Source: Curtobacterium flaccumfaciens UCD-AKU
GTDB lineage: Bacteria; Actinomycetota; Actinomycetes; Actinomycetales; Microbacteriaceae
Direction of reading: 5' to 3'
Assembly: GCF_000349565.1 (NCBI RefSeq)
Contig: NZ_KB714631.1
Coordinates: forward strand, 256,510 to 310,437
Length of the DNA: 53,928 nt
The notes beneath the pieces were generated by a model. It was not told where the DNA came from, did not search any database, and was given only the letters and a program-made list of their open reading frames with translations. Positions 40,681 through 47,804 of the stretch are shown here, one piece after another (the stretch's first letter is position 1; every line of letters begins with the position of its first letter). Both the position numbers and the translations under genes were made by a program.

Positions 40681-41112
40681 TCAGCGCTTCCGCGTCATCG
40701 GGATGTGCGGGATGCGGTCCTCGAGGTACTCGTCCCCGGAACGCACGAATCCGAAGCGGCCGTACCACTGCTCCAGGTGGGACTGGGCGCCGAGGGCGAT
40801 GCTCGGCGAGCGCGACTCGGCGATCGCCGCCTCCATGAGCTGCCCGGCGAGTCCCTGCCCGCGGGCATGCTGCGCGGTGGCGACCCGGCCGATGCGCTCG
40901 GTGCCGTCGGGCTCGCGGAGCAGACGCAGGGTCGCGTCCACCGAGCCGTTGCCGGCCCAGAACTGCACCGTCCCCGGCTCGAGGTCGCGGCCGTCGATGT
41001 CGCCGTACGCGGCCTCCTGCTCGACGACGAAGACATCCTGCCGGAGCCGCAGGATCTCGTGCAGCGTGACGATGTCCAGGTTGCGGGTCGGAGCGTTGAA
41101 GATCGAGACCAC
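40681..41112 (-). CDS. ElaA-type GNAT acetyltransferase
   Basis: A 143-aa protein with ElaA-group features: LHEILRLRQDVFVVEQEAAY and DIDGRDLEPGTVQFWA near the N-terminus, and IGRVATAQHARGQGLAGQLM as the acetyl-CoA motif. The role of ElaA proteins is unclear. I chose the GTG at 41112 because AGGAAGGG lies about 6 nt upstream. Confidence 0.88.
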   Translation of the reverse strand: MVSIFNAPTRNLDIVTLHEILRLRQDVFVVEQEAAYGDIDGRDLEPGTVQFWAGNGSVDATLRLLREPDGTERIGRVATAQHARGQGLAGQLMEAAIAESRSPSIALGAQSHLEQWYGRFGFVRSGDEYLEDRIPHIPMTRKR

Positions 41113-41223
41113 GGACGGCCCTTCCTGAGTATTTCTTCCGAAACAGGGTGTGTTCCGGACCGGATCGGCGTACATTGCCGGTCAACCACTCTACGTGCGC
41201 AGCCGAGATCAGGAGGTGAGCGC

Positions 41224-42588
41224 ATGGACAACCCGTTGCGCGCACCCTGGCGCGCCGCACTCCGCATCGTCCTGCTGGGCGTCGGGACCCTCGCTGCCCT
41301 CGTGCTGCTGTCCCTGCTGCTCGGCGCGCGCCCGGCATCCGCCGCCACGACGGCCCCGGCTGCTGCCGAGCAGCGCGGACTCGTCGGCAACGTGGTCGAG
41401 GGCGTCGGTGGCACCGTGCAGGGGGTGACCGGCGAGGTCGGCAAGGTCGTCGGCGGCGTGACGGACCCCGTCCGCAAGGCCGTCGTGCCGGCACCCGCGG
41501 CAACGGCACCGGCACCTGCTCCCGCAGCCCCGGCACCGGCACCGGCACCGGCAGCATCGGCGCCCGCTCCCGCAGCCCCGGTGCCTGCCGCGGTCCCCGC
41601 CGCCCCTGCTCCCGCCGCTCCCGCGCCTGCCGCCCCGGCCCCGTCGAGCCCCGCTCCGGCGCCTGCCGCCCCGGCTGCCCCGGCTGCCCAGCCGACCACG
41701 ACCACGACCGCCCGCGCGGCCGACCCGGCCACGCGCCCGGTGCGACAGGTCGTCGACCACGTGAGCACCGCCTCCCGTCCGGTCACCGACGCCGTCGCGA
41801 ACGTCCTGCGTCCCGTCACGGGCACCGTGGAACACGTCACCGGCGTGCGCCCCGTGACCGCCGTCGTCGACACCGTCGACGACGTGGTCGGCAGCGTCCC
41901 GGTGGTCGGGACGGTCCTCGGCGACGACACCCTCGGCACCGTCACCGGTCCGGTCACGGGCCTGGTCGACGACACGCTCGGCTCGGTCGGCACGACCGTC
42001 GGCACCGTCCCCGCCGTGGTCGAGGGCGTCGTCCCGTCCGTCGGCGGCGCCCTGCCAGGAGGCACGGATCCCGTCGTCGACGTCCCCGCACTCCCGGTGG
42101 GCGGCGGCTCGAACCCGCCCGCCGGGCCCGTCCCGTCGGCGCCGGTCGCGAACGCACCCGTCCGGCCCGGAACCGTCGCCACGCAGGGCGCCACGGTGCC
42201 CACCGCACCCGCATCGGCGCGTGTCGTCGCCGCCGGTGCGGTGGGCGACCGCGCAGCCGGACTCCGGCCGTCGGTGCCGGTCGACGTAGCCGCCACGACG
42301 GCCACGGTCGGTCCGGTCGTCACGGCCGTCGATGTGCAGGACGCGACCCTCGGCGGACACGCGCTGCTCGTCCCCGAGGACGGCGAGGGCCACGGGCTCC
42401 CGTTCGACGGAGCCGACGCCGGCGTGCTCGGTGGCAGTGCCTCCTCGACCTCCGGCGGCGCAGCAGCCGTCGGCATCGTCGGCTCGACCGACGACATCGT
42501 CTCCCTCGCCGCGGGGTCTCGCGGCACGCTCTCCGACGACGCGGTCCCCGCATCGGTCGTCGGCGAGCACGACGTCGCCCCTGACTGA
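41224..42588 (+). CDS. Secreted Ala/Pro-rich protein of unknown function
   Basis: A 454-aa protein with an N-terminal hydrophobic signal (about 14-34, ending ARPASA), a short helical part with GNVVEGVGGTVQGVTGEVGK, a long Pro/Ala stretch (about 85-160) and then repeated Val/Thr/Gly-rich segments (TVEHVTGVRPVTAVVDTVDD, LGTVTGPVTGLVDDTLGSVG). No sortase signal or domain is recognised. The strong AGGAGGTGA ribosome-binding site suggests high expression. It lies 87 bp upstream of the chaplin-like gene, probably in one operon, so it may be a cell-envelope protein. Confidence 0.75.
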   Translation: MDNPLRAPWRAALRIVLLGVGTLAALVLLSLLLGARPASAATTAPAAAEQRGLVGNVVEGVGGTVQGVTGEVGKVVGGVTDPVRKAVVPAPAATAPAPAPAAPAPAPAPAASAPAPAAPVPAAVPAAPAPAAPAPAAPAPSSPAPAPAAPAAPAAQPTTTTTARAADPATRPVRQVVDHVSTASRPVTDAVANVLRPVTGTVEHVTGVRPVTAVVDTVDDVVGSVPVVGTVLGDDTLGTVTGPVTGLVDDTLGSVGTTVGTVPAVVEGVVPSVGGALPGGTDPVVDVPALPVGGGSNPPAGPVPSAPVANAPVRPGTVATQGATVPTAPASARVVAAGAVGDRAAGLRPSVPVDVAATTATVGPVVTAVDVQDATLGGHALLVPEDGEGHGLPFDGADAGVLGGSASSTSGGAAAVGIVGSTDDIVSLAAGSRGTLSDDAVPASVVGEHDVAPD

Positions 42589-42675
42589 GATCGGTGCGCC
42601 TGTCCGCCACGGCAGGCACGCACACATCCCGGCTGCGTCCGCGGTCGGTGACGATCTCGATCAGGGAGCACGACC

Positions 42676-44409
42676 ATGAACAAGTACGTCTCCAGAGGGC
42701 TCTGGTTCGCCCTCTTCGTCGGCGGGCTCACGCTCGGCGGCACGGCTGCGGCGAACGCGGCCACGACATCCGGTGCCGACGGCACCGTCTCGGGCACCCA
42801 GGTGGTGCCCTCCGTGGACGCTCCGGTGTCCCTCGGCGGCAACGCGATCGGCGTGCTCGGTGACGCGGTGTCCACCGTGACCGGCTCGGCCGGCGCTGCC
42901 CCGGCCCCGGCGGCTGCTCCGGCGCCCGCCGCCGTGTCCCCGAGCACCTCGGGCGAGGACGGCACACTCTCCGGCACGCAGGTGGTGCCGGACGTCGCAG
43001 CACCGGTGACGGTCGGGGGCAACGCCGTGGCCGTCGGCGGCGACGCGGTCTCGACGAGCGCCCCCGCGGCTGCCCCCGTGGCTGCTCCGGCTCCGGCCCC
43101 GGCGCCGGCGGCTCCCGCTCCGGCTCCGGCTCCCGCTCCGAGCACCTCGGGGCAGGACGGCACCGCCTCCGGCACCCAGGTCGCCCCGACCGTGACGGCC
43201 CCGGTGACGGTGTCCGGCAACGGCATCGGTGTCCTGGGTGACGGCACGTCGACATCGACCGCCCCCGCGGCGACGGCACCGACGACCCCGACGGCTCCGG
43301 CCGCCGAGGCCCCGGCAGCGCCGACCACCTCGGGCACCGACGGACTGCTCTCCGGCACCCAGGTGACCGGTCTGGTCGACGTCCCGGTGACGATCGGTGG
43401 CAACGGCATCGGCGTCCTCGGTGACGGCAGCTCGACGAGCACGGCTCCGGCCGCAGGCACGAGCACGGGCACCGGGACCGCCGCGGCGGCCGGTGGCTCG
43501 ACCTCGGGTTCGGACGGGACGGCCTCGGGCACGCAGGTGTCCCCGGTGGTCTCGATCCCGGTCACGGTGGCGGACAACGGCATCGGACTGCTCGGGACGG
43601 GTACCTCGACGAGCACGGCTCCGGCCGCAGGCACGACCACGGGCACCGGGACCGCTCCGGCCGCCGGTGGTTCGACCTCGGGTTCGGACGGCACAGCGTC
43701 GGGCACGCAGGTCAGCCCGGTCGTCGCCGTCCCGGTCACCATCGGTGGCAACGGGATCGGCATCGTCGGTGACGGCACGAGCACCGGCACGACGGCTCCG
43801 GCCACCGGTACCGGCTCCACGACATCGACGACCGGCGGCACGACCTCCGGTGACGGCGGTCTGCTCTCCGGCACGCAGGTGACCCCCGTGATCAGCCTGC
43901 CGATCACCATCGGTGGCAACGGGATCGGCATCGTCGGTGACGGCGCCAGCACCACCCCGGGCACCGGCACCGGCACGGACCCCGGCACCGACCCGGGTAC
44001 TGACCCCGGGACCGACCCGGGCACGGACCCCGGAACCGACCCCGGCACGGATCCCGGCACCGACCCCGGGACCGATCCCGGCACCGACCCCGGGACCGAC
44101 CCGGGAACCGTCCCCACCGGGACGGACCCCGGAACCGGCACCGAGCCCGGCACCGTGACCACCCCCGTGGGTGTGGTCGACGTCGTCGAGCCGACCCGGG
44201 CCTCCACAGCTGGCGTGGCGACCACCACGACCGCCGCCACCAGCGGGGTCCGGACCAGCGCCGGGACCGTCGCGGCAGCCGCCGCGGCCGGTGACGGCCA
44301 GCCGGAGCTCGCGTACACGGGAGCCGGCTCGCCGGTCCTGCCGGCAGGGTTCGCGCTCCTGCTGCTCCTCGCCGGAGTCGGCACGCTCGTGCTCCGTCGC
44401 CGGCACTGA
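42676..44409 (+). CDS. Chaplin-like repeat surface protein with LAXTG sorting signal
   Basis: A 577-aa protein with a signal peptide (about 1-29), seven repeats of about 37 aa (about 31-390), eleven consecutive GTDP units, and a C-terminal sorting signal: LAYTG (545-549), a hydrophobic helix and RRRH. The repeat pattern (S-x-G-x-x-SGTQVxPxVxxPVTIGGN-x-I-x-x-x-G) lines up without gaps with the Streptomyces chaplin core; 13 of 29 positions agree by my hand alignment. The two chaplin cysteines are missing. LAXTG is the sortase E motif. It is therefore likely a wall-anchored, amyloid- or surface-active-type protein; function is inference. Confidence 0.78.
   Translation: MNKYVSRGLWFALFVGGLTLGGTAAANAATTSGADGTVSGTQVVPSVDAPVSLGGNAIGVLGDAVSTVTGSAGAAPAPAAAPAPAAVSPSTSGEDGTLSGTQVVPDVAAPVTVGGNAVAVGGDAVSTSAPAAAPVAAPAPAPAPAAPAPAPAPAPSTSGQDGTASGTQVAPTVTAPVTVSGNGIGVLGDGTSTSTAPAATAPTTPTAPAAEAPAAPTTSGTDGLLSGTQVTGLVDVPVTIGGNGIGVLGDGSSTSTAPAAGTSTGTGTAAAAGGSTSGSDGTASGTQVSPVVSIPVTVADNGIGLLGTGTSTSTAPAAGTTTGTGTAPAAGGSTSGSDGTASGTQVSPVVAVPVTIGGNGIGIVGDGTSTGTTAPATGTGSTTSTTGGTTSGDGGLLSGTQVTPVISLPITIGGNGIGIVGDGASTTPGTGTGTDPGTDPGTDPGTDPGTDPGTDPGTDPGTDPGTDPGTDPGTDPGTVPTGTDPGTGTEPGTVTTPVGVVDVVEPTRASTAGVATTTTAATSGVRTSAGTVAAAAAAGDGQPELAYTGAGSPVLPAGFALLLLLAGVGTLVLRRRH
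43972..44103 (+). repeat. Eleven 12-bp tandem repeats coding GTDP
   Basis: In-frame units of the type GGCACGGACCCC with synonymous variation run for 132 bp inside the surface protein gene. They make a stiff, negatively charged stalk before the anchor. Copy number is likely to vary between strains. Confidence 0.85.
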
Positions 44410-44422
44410 CCGCCGGGTGATC

Positions 44423-44449
44423 GAGGGGCGTCACACCGTGGCGCCCCTC
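44423..44449 (+). terminator. Terminator of the surface-protein gene
   Basis: GAGGGGCG and CGCCCCTC form an 8-bp stem with an 11-nt loop, 14 bp past the stop codon. Confidence 0.7.
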
Positions 44450-44508
44450 GTCACCATGCCCGGGGGCGCCGACGGGCCGTGCGCGTCGAAACGTGTGGGC
44501 GCATCGGA

Positions 44509-44571
44509 TGCGTGTGCATGTTCCGACGGAACGCTCGTCGATCGACTCGTGCATCGTCGCAGTGCGGACGC
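44509..44571. repeat. Degenerate copy of the 66-bp element
   Basis: Starts TGCGTGTGCATGTTCCGACG, identical for 20 bp to unit 1 at 9714, continues with a TCGATCGACTCGTG core like those units, and ends TGCGGACGC, a two-mismatch version of the usual end. Confidence 0.7.
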
Positions 44572-44687
44572 CCGCCGCCGGACGCGGACGCCGGACACCG
44601 CGGGTGCCACGTGCTGACCGCGCCCCGGGGGAGACGCCCGGTTACGACGGCGCTCACGAGCAGAGCGCGGCCGTCAGCGGCCTGGGG

Positions 44688-44693
44688 TATCGT
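44688..44693 (+). promoter_or_regulatory. -10 element of the riboflavin operon
   Basis: TATCGT fits the TANNNT consensus and would start transcription about 44700, just before the riboswitch. Confidence 0.5.
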
Positions 44694-44700
44694 TCCGACT

Positions 44701-44838
44701 ACGCAAGCGCTCCGGGGTCGGTGGAAATCCGAGCCGGTGGTGACAGTCCACGAACTGACGACGGGTGCGAACCCGCCAGATGTTGACCCGGTGGAATTCC
44801 GGGACCGACGGTGAAAGTCCGGATGGGAGGCGCGCTGG
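44701..44838 (+). ncRNA. FMN riboswitch (RFN element)
   Basis: The conserved pieces occur in order: TCGGTGGAAATCCGAGCCGG, GGTGACAGTCCACGA, GGGTGCGAACCCG, GACCCGGTGGAATTCCGGGA and CCGACGGTGAAAGTCCGGAT. These match the RFN consensus closely (GGTGAAATTCC.., GT.A.AGTCC.., AAAGTCCGGATG). It lies about 95 bp upstream of the riboflavin synthase gene and should lower expression when FMN is plentiful. Confidence 0.95.
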
Positions 44839-44932
44839 GCGGACAGGACGACCCCACGACCCGTGGGGTGCGACCCGTCCGTCGATGCCGACGATCGTCG
44901 AACGCCCCCGGAGTCCCGTTGAGAGGACACCA

Positions 44933-45607
44933 GTGTTCACCGGCATCATCGAGGAACTCGGCACCGTCACCGCCGTCGAGCAGCAGGGCGACTCCGTCGC
45001 GCTCACCGTGCACGGCCCCGTCGTCGTGCAGGACGCCCGGCACGGCGACTCGATCGCCACGAGCGGTGTCTGCCTGACCGTCGTCGAGCAGACCCCCGAG
45101 ACCTTCACCGCCTTCGTCATGAAGCAGACCCTCGACATGAGCGCCCACGGCACACTCCGGGTGGGGGACCGCCTGAACCTCGAGCGCGCTGCGTCGGTCG
45201 GCGACCGCCTGGGCGGACACATCGTGCAGGGCCACATCGACGGCACCGCCGCGGTGCTCGAGACCTCCGACGGCGACGGCTGGCGGCGTGTGCGGTTCTC
45301 GCTCGCGCCGGCGCTCAGCCCGCTCGTGGTCGACAAGGGCTCCGTCGCGCTCGACGGCGTCTCGCTCACGGTCAGCGCCGTCTCCCCGGAGGACACCCAC
45401 CCCGACGCCGCCTGGTTCGAGGTGAGCCTGATCCCCGAGACGCTCGAGGCCACGACGCTCGGGCTCCGTGTGCCGGGTGACCGGGTGAACGTGGAGACCG
45501 ACGTGCTGGCCCGGCACGTCCGCCGCATGCTGCGGCTCGACGCCGCGGCGCAGTCCCTCGAGACCGCCGCGCAGCCGCTCGAGACCACCGGATCGGAGGC
45601 CCGGTGA
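44933..45607 (+). CDS. ribE: Riboflavin synthase, alpha subunit
   Basis: A 224-aa protein with two lumazine-binding halves: [11 protein letters not shown]...[13 protein letters not shown] and [13 protein letters not shown]...[13 protein letters not shown], ending in the helix [11 protein letters not shown]. It dismutates two 6,7-dimethyl-8-ribityllumazine molecules to riboflavin. The GTG at 44933 (usual MFTGI written VFTGI) follows GAGAGGA. First gene after the FMN riboswitch; its stop overlaps ribB (TGATG). Confidence 0.96.
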   Translation: MFTGIIEELGTVTAVEQQGDSVALTVHGPVVVQDARHGDSIATSGVCLTVVEQTPETFTAFVMKQTLDMSAHGTLRVGDRLNLERAASVGDRLGGHIVQGHIDGTAAVLETSDGDGWRRVRFSLAPALSPLVVDKGSVALDGVSLTVSAVSPEDTHPDAAWFEVSLIPETLEATTLGLRVPGDRVNVETDVLARHVRRMLRLDAAAQSLETAAQPLETTGSEAR

Positions 45608-46296
45608 TGGTCGCCGAGGCCGGCACCGTCCCGCAGGCGCTCGGCTCGTCGAGCATCGAGACCGCGATCGCGTCGATCGCGGCGGGCCGCCCCGTCATCG
45701 TCGTCGACGACGAGGACCGTGAGAACGAGGGCGACGTCATCCTGTCCGCCGAGCTCGCGTCGCCGGAGTGGATCGCCTGGACGGTCGCGCACTCGTCCGG
45801 GTTCATCTGCGCGCCGGTCAGCACCGAGATCGCCGACGCGCTCGACCTGCCGCCGATGGTGGCGCACAACGAGGACGTCCGCGGTACGGCCTACACGGTC
45901 ACCGTCGACGCGGCCGTCGGTGTGACCACGGGCATCAGCGCCCACGACCGCGCCCGCACCCTGCGGGTCCTCGCCGACCCGGACTCGGTGCGCGACGACC
46001 TGCACCGACCCGGCCACGTGGTGCCCCTGCGCGCCCGACCGGGTGGGGTCCGCGAGCGCGCCGGGCACACCGAAGCAGCGATCGAGCTCGTCACCGCGGC
46101 CGGACTCCGTCCCGCTGCGGCGATCTGCGAGATCGTCGACGAGGACGGCAGCATGATGCGACTGCCGGCGCTCGTCGCACTCGGGGCGCGCGAAGGCGTG
46201 CCCGTCATCACCATCGCTGCGCTCGCCGAGTGGCTGGACGCGGCAGACCGGGCGGCGGCAGCGACTGCCGCGCCCACGGAAGGAACGAAACGATGA
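45607..46296 (+). CDS. ribB: 3,4-dihydroxy-2-butanone 4-phosphate synthase, stand-alone
   Basis: A 229-aa protein containing only the RibB domain: [12 protein letters not shown] (acidic active-site loop), [10 protein letters not shown], FTDKxS-like region replaced by [37 protein letters not shown] and [20 protein letters not shown]. It converts ribulose 5-phosphate to the four-carbon precursor. Many actinobacteria have RibB fused to GTP cyclohydrolase II (RibA); here the protein ends after the RibB domain. ATG at 45607, with a GTG one codon earlier as alternative. Confidence 0.95.
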   Translation: MVAEAGTVPQALGSSSIETAIASIAAGRPVIVVDDEDRENEGDVILSAELASPEWIAWTVAHSSGFICAPVSTEIADALDLPPMVAHNEDVRGTAYTVTVDAAVGVTTGISAHDRARTLRVLADPDSVRDDLHRPGHVVPLRARPGGVRERAGHTEAAIELVTAAGLRPAAAICEIVDEDGSMMRLPALVALGAREGVPVITIAALAEWLDAADRAAAATAAPTEGTKR

Positions 46297-46772
46297 GCGG
46301 AGCAGGCGCGGCGGACCGCGACCAGGTCGACGGCACCGGGATCCGGGTGGCCATCATCGCCGGACAGTGGCACGACACGATCGCTGCGGGACTGCTGGCC
46401 GGGGCGCAGCGCGAGGTCGAGCGGCTCGGGGCGACGGCCGACGTCATCCCCGTCCCCGGCAGCTTCGAGCTGCCCGTGGTCGCGAAGACCGCGCTCGGCG
46501 CCGGTTTCGACGCCGCGGTCGCGCTCGGCGTCATCATCCGCGGTGGCACCCCGCACTTCGAGTACGTCTCGGGCGCCGCGACGACCGGGCTGACGCAGGT
46601 CGCGATCGACACCGGCAAGCCCGTCGGGTTCGGTGTGCTCACCCTGGACGACGAGCAGCAGGGCCTCGACCGTGCGGGGCTGCCCGGCTCCAAGGAGGAC
46701 AAGGGCGCCGAGGCCGCCCACGCCGCGATCAGCACCGCGGTGACGTTGCGGTCGCTGCGCGTCCTGGCCTGA
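46293..46772 (+). CDS. ribH: 6,7-dimethyl-8-ribityllumazine synthase
   Basis: A 159-aa lumazine synthase: [59 protein letters not shown] (catalytic His) and [18 protein letters not shown]. It condenses the RibB product with the pyrimidine intermediate. The ATG overlaps the ribB stop (ATGA) and AAGGAAC precedes it. Confidence 0.97.
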   Translation: MSGAGAADRDQVDGTGIRVAIIAGQWHDTIAAGLLAGAQREVERLGATADVIPVPGSFELPVVAKTALGAGFDAAVALGVIIRGGTPHFEYVSGAATTGLTQVAIDTGKPVGFGVLTLDDEQQGLDRAGLPGSKEDKGAEAAHAAISTAVTLRSLRVLA

Positions 46773-46800
46773 GCCGCTCTCGGCCTGACGCTCCACGCAG

Positions 46801-46833
46801 AACGGCCCCGCACCGGTGAGGTGCGGGGCCGTT
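46801..46833. terminator. Terminator of the riboflavin operon
   Basis: AACGGCCCCGCAC and GTGCGGGGCCGTT form a perfect 13-bp stem with a 7-nt loop, followed by CTGTCT. It lies between convergent genes and can serve both. Confidence 0.88.
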
Positions 46834-46863
46834 CTGTCTGCGCTCGTCGAGCGGCTGCGCCCG

Positions 46864-47034
46864 CTAGCGCTTGCCGAACACGTGGATCGGCAGGAAGAAG
46901 GAGAGGCTCATCAGGAGCACACCCGCCATGAAGACGAAGGCCTGGCCCGACTCGACCTGGAAGGCGAACCCGAACAGGTACATCGACACCAGCAGCAGCA
47001 GGATCGAGAAAACAGCGGCGATGACGCGGCCCAC
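46864..47034 (-). CDS. Small two-helix membrane protein, 56 aa
   Basis: GTG at 47034, with GGAGG 7 nt upstream, opens a 56-codon frame to TAG at 46864. The product reads VGRVIAAVFSILLLLVSMYL then a short polar loop (QVESGQ) and a second helix AFVFMAGVLLMSLSFFLPIH, ending FGKR. The good ribosome-binding site and two clean membrane helices support a real gene. Family not recognised. Confidence 0.75.
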   Translation of the reverse strand: MGRVIAAVFSILLLLVSMYLFGFAFQVESGQAFVFMAGVLLMSLSFFLPIHVFGKR

Positions 47035-47100
47035 GGGATACCTCCGGGTGTCGACGAGTGGATCGTTCCCCAGTCTATCCCCAGCAGGGGGTGTGCCGGT

Positions 47101-47649
47101 TCACGCGCCGGGTCGGGTCGCGATCAGACGGTCGACGACGGCGAGCAGGGTCTCCATGTCGACGCTGCCGCGCTTCGGTCGGACCTCGCTCGCGGCCCCG
47201 AGTGAGGCCTGGTGGTACAGCCCGTCGCCGAGGAGCTTGACGGCCTGCGCGGTCGGCTCGTCACCCAGGGCGTCGACGAGTGTCGTGAGCCAGGCGTTCT
47301 CGGTGTCGTCGAGGGTGCGACCCGCCTCTTCGTAGCCGGCCTGCTGCAGGCGGCTCGCGGCGAGCAGGGCGAGGTCGAGCTCGCTGCCGACGAACAGGCA
47401 GTTGCGGACGAAGTAGCGCGCGGCGCCGTCCTCGGCGTCCTGCATGCGCTCGACGTCGATCGCGGACAGGTCCGACAGCCGTTCGCAGAGCCCCTCGACC
47501 AGGGCGGCCTTCGAGCCGAAGTGGTAGAGCAGCCCACCCTTCGAGACACCGGCGCGCGCGGCGACGGCGTCGAGGGTGGCGGGGCGCTCGCCCTCTTCGC
47601 ACACGATGGCGACGAAGCTGTCGAGGACACGGTCGCGGGCACTGGCCAT
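47101..47649 (-). CDS. TetR-family transcriptional regulator
   Basis: A 182-aa regulator with the HTH (about 7-50): RPATLDAVAARAGVSKGGLL followed by YHFGSKAALVEGL. The C-terminal domain is helical and resembles the TetR_C group with QASLGAA. TAGACT lies 6 nt before the ATG (leaderless). The neighbouring 56-aa membrane protein gene is downstream on the same strand; the target is unknown. Confidence 0.92.
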   Translation of the reverse strand: MASARDRVLDSFVAIVCEEGERPATLDAVAARAGVSKGGLLYHFGSKAALVEGLCERLSDLSAIDVERMQDAEDGAARYFVRNCLFVGSELDLALLAASRLQQAGYEEAGRTLDDTENAWLTTLVDALGDEPTAQAVKLLGDGLYHQASLGAASEVRPKRGSVDMETLLAVVDRLIATRPGA

Positions 47650-47705
47650 GCCGAGAGTCTAGGAGCAGTTCCCGGGGGCGCGGACGCCAGCACGGCCGCA
47701 GTCGC

Positions 47706-47719
47706 CGTGAACGCTCACG
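47706..47719 (+). promoter_or_regulatory. LacI-type operator 1
   Basis: CGTGAACGCTCACG, a near-perfect palindrome, about 40 bp upstream of the -10 TACGGT (47759-47764) of the fusion gene. Confidence 0.65.
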
Positions 47720-47773
47720 AAGTGCCGTGTGCCCGTTGCTGATCGCGCCCGCAGGGGCTACGGTCGGAGCGAC

Positions 47774-47787
47774 CGTGAAGGTTCACG
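47774..47787 (+). promoter_or_regulatory. LacI-type operator 2
   Basis: CGTGAAGGTTCACG, a perfect 14-bp palindrome just downstream of the -10, 17 bp before the start codon. With operator 1 (centres 68 bp apart) it could support DNA looping by the LacI-family regulator encoded downstream. Confidence 0.7.
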
Positions 47788-47804
47788 AGACGACAAGGAT
47801 CCGC

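Larger units (their letters stand above)
44410..44687. other. Intergenic region before the riboflavin operon
   Basis: It holds the terminator of the surface protein gene and one degenerate 66-bp element. Otherwise I see no gene. The riboflavin promoter begins at 44688. Confidence 0.55.

Noticed and set aside
43972..44103. CRISPR-like or intergenic minisatellite
   Set aside because: The 12-bp units are in frame inside a gene and code for GTDP.
40695..44384. Very long open frame on the minus strand (over 1200 codons) across the two surface-protein genes
   Set aside because: It mirrors the Ala/Pro/Thr/Gly codon repeats of the plus-strand genes; the product is pure low complexity and has no ribosome-binding site. 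The plus-strand frames have signal peptides and a sortase signal.
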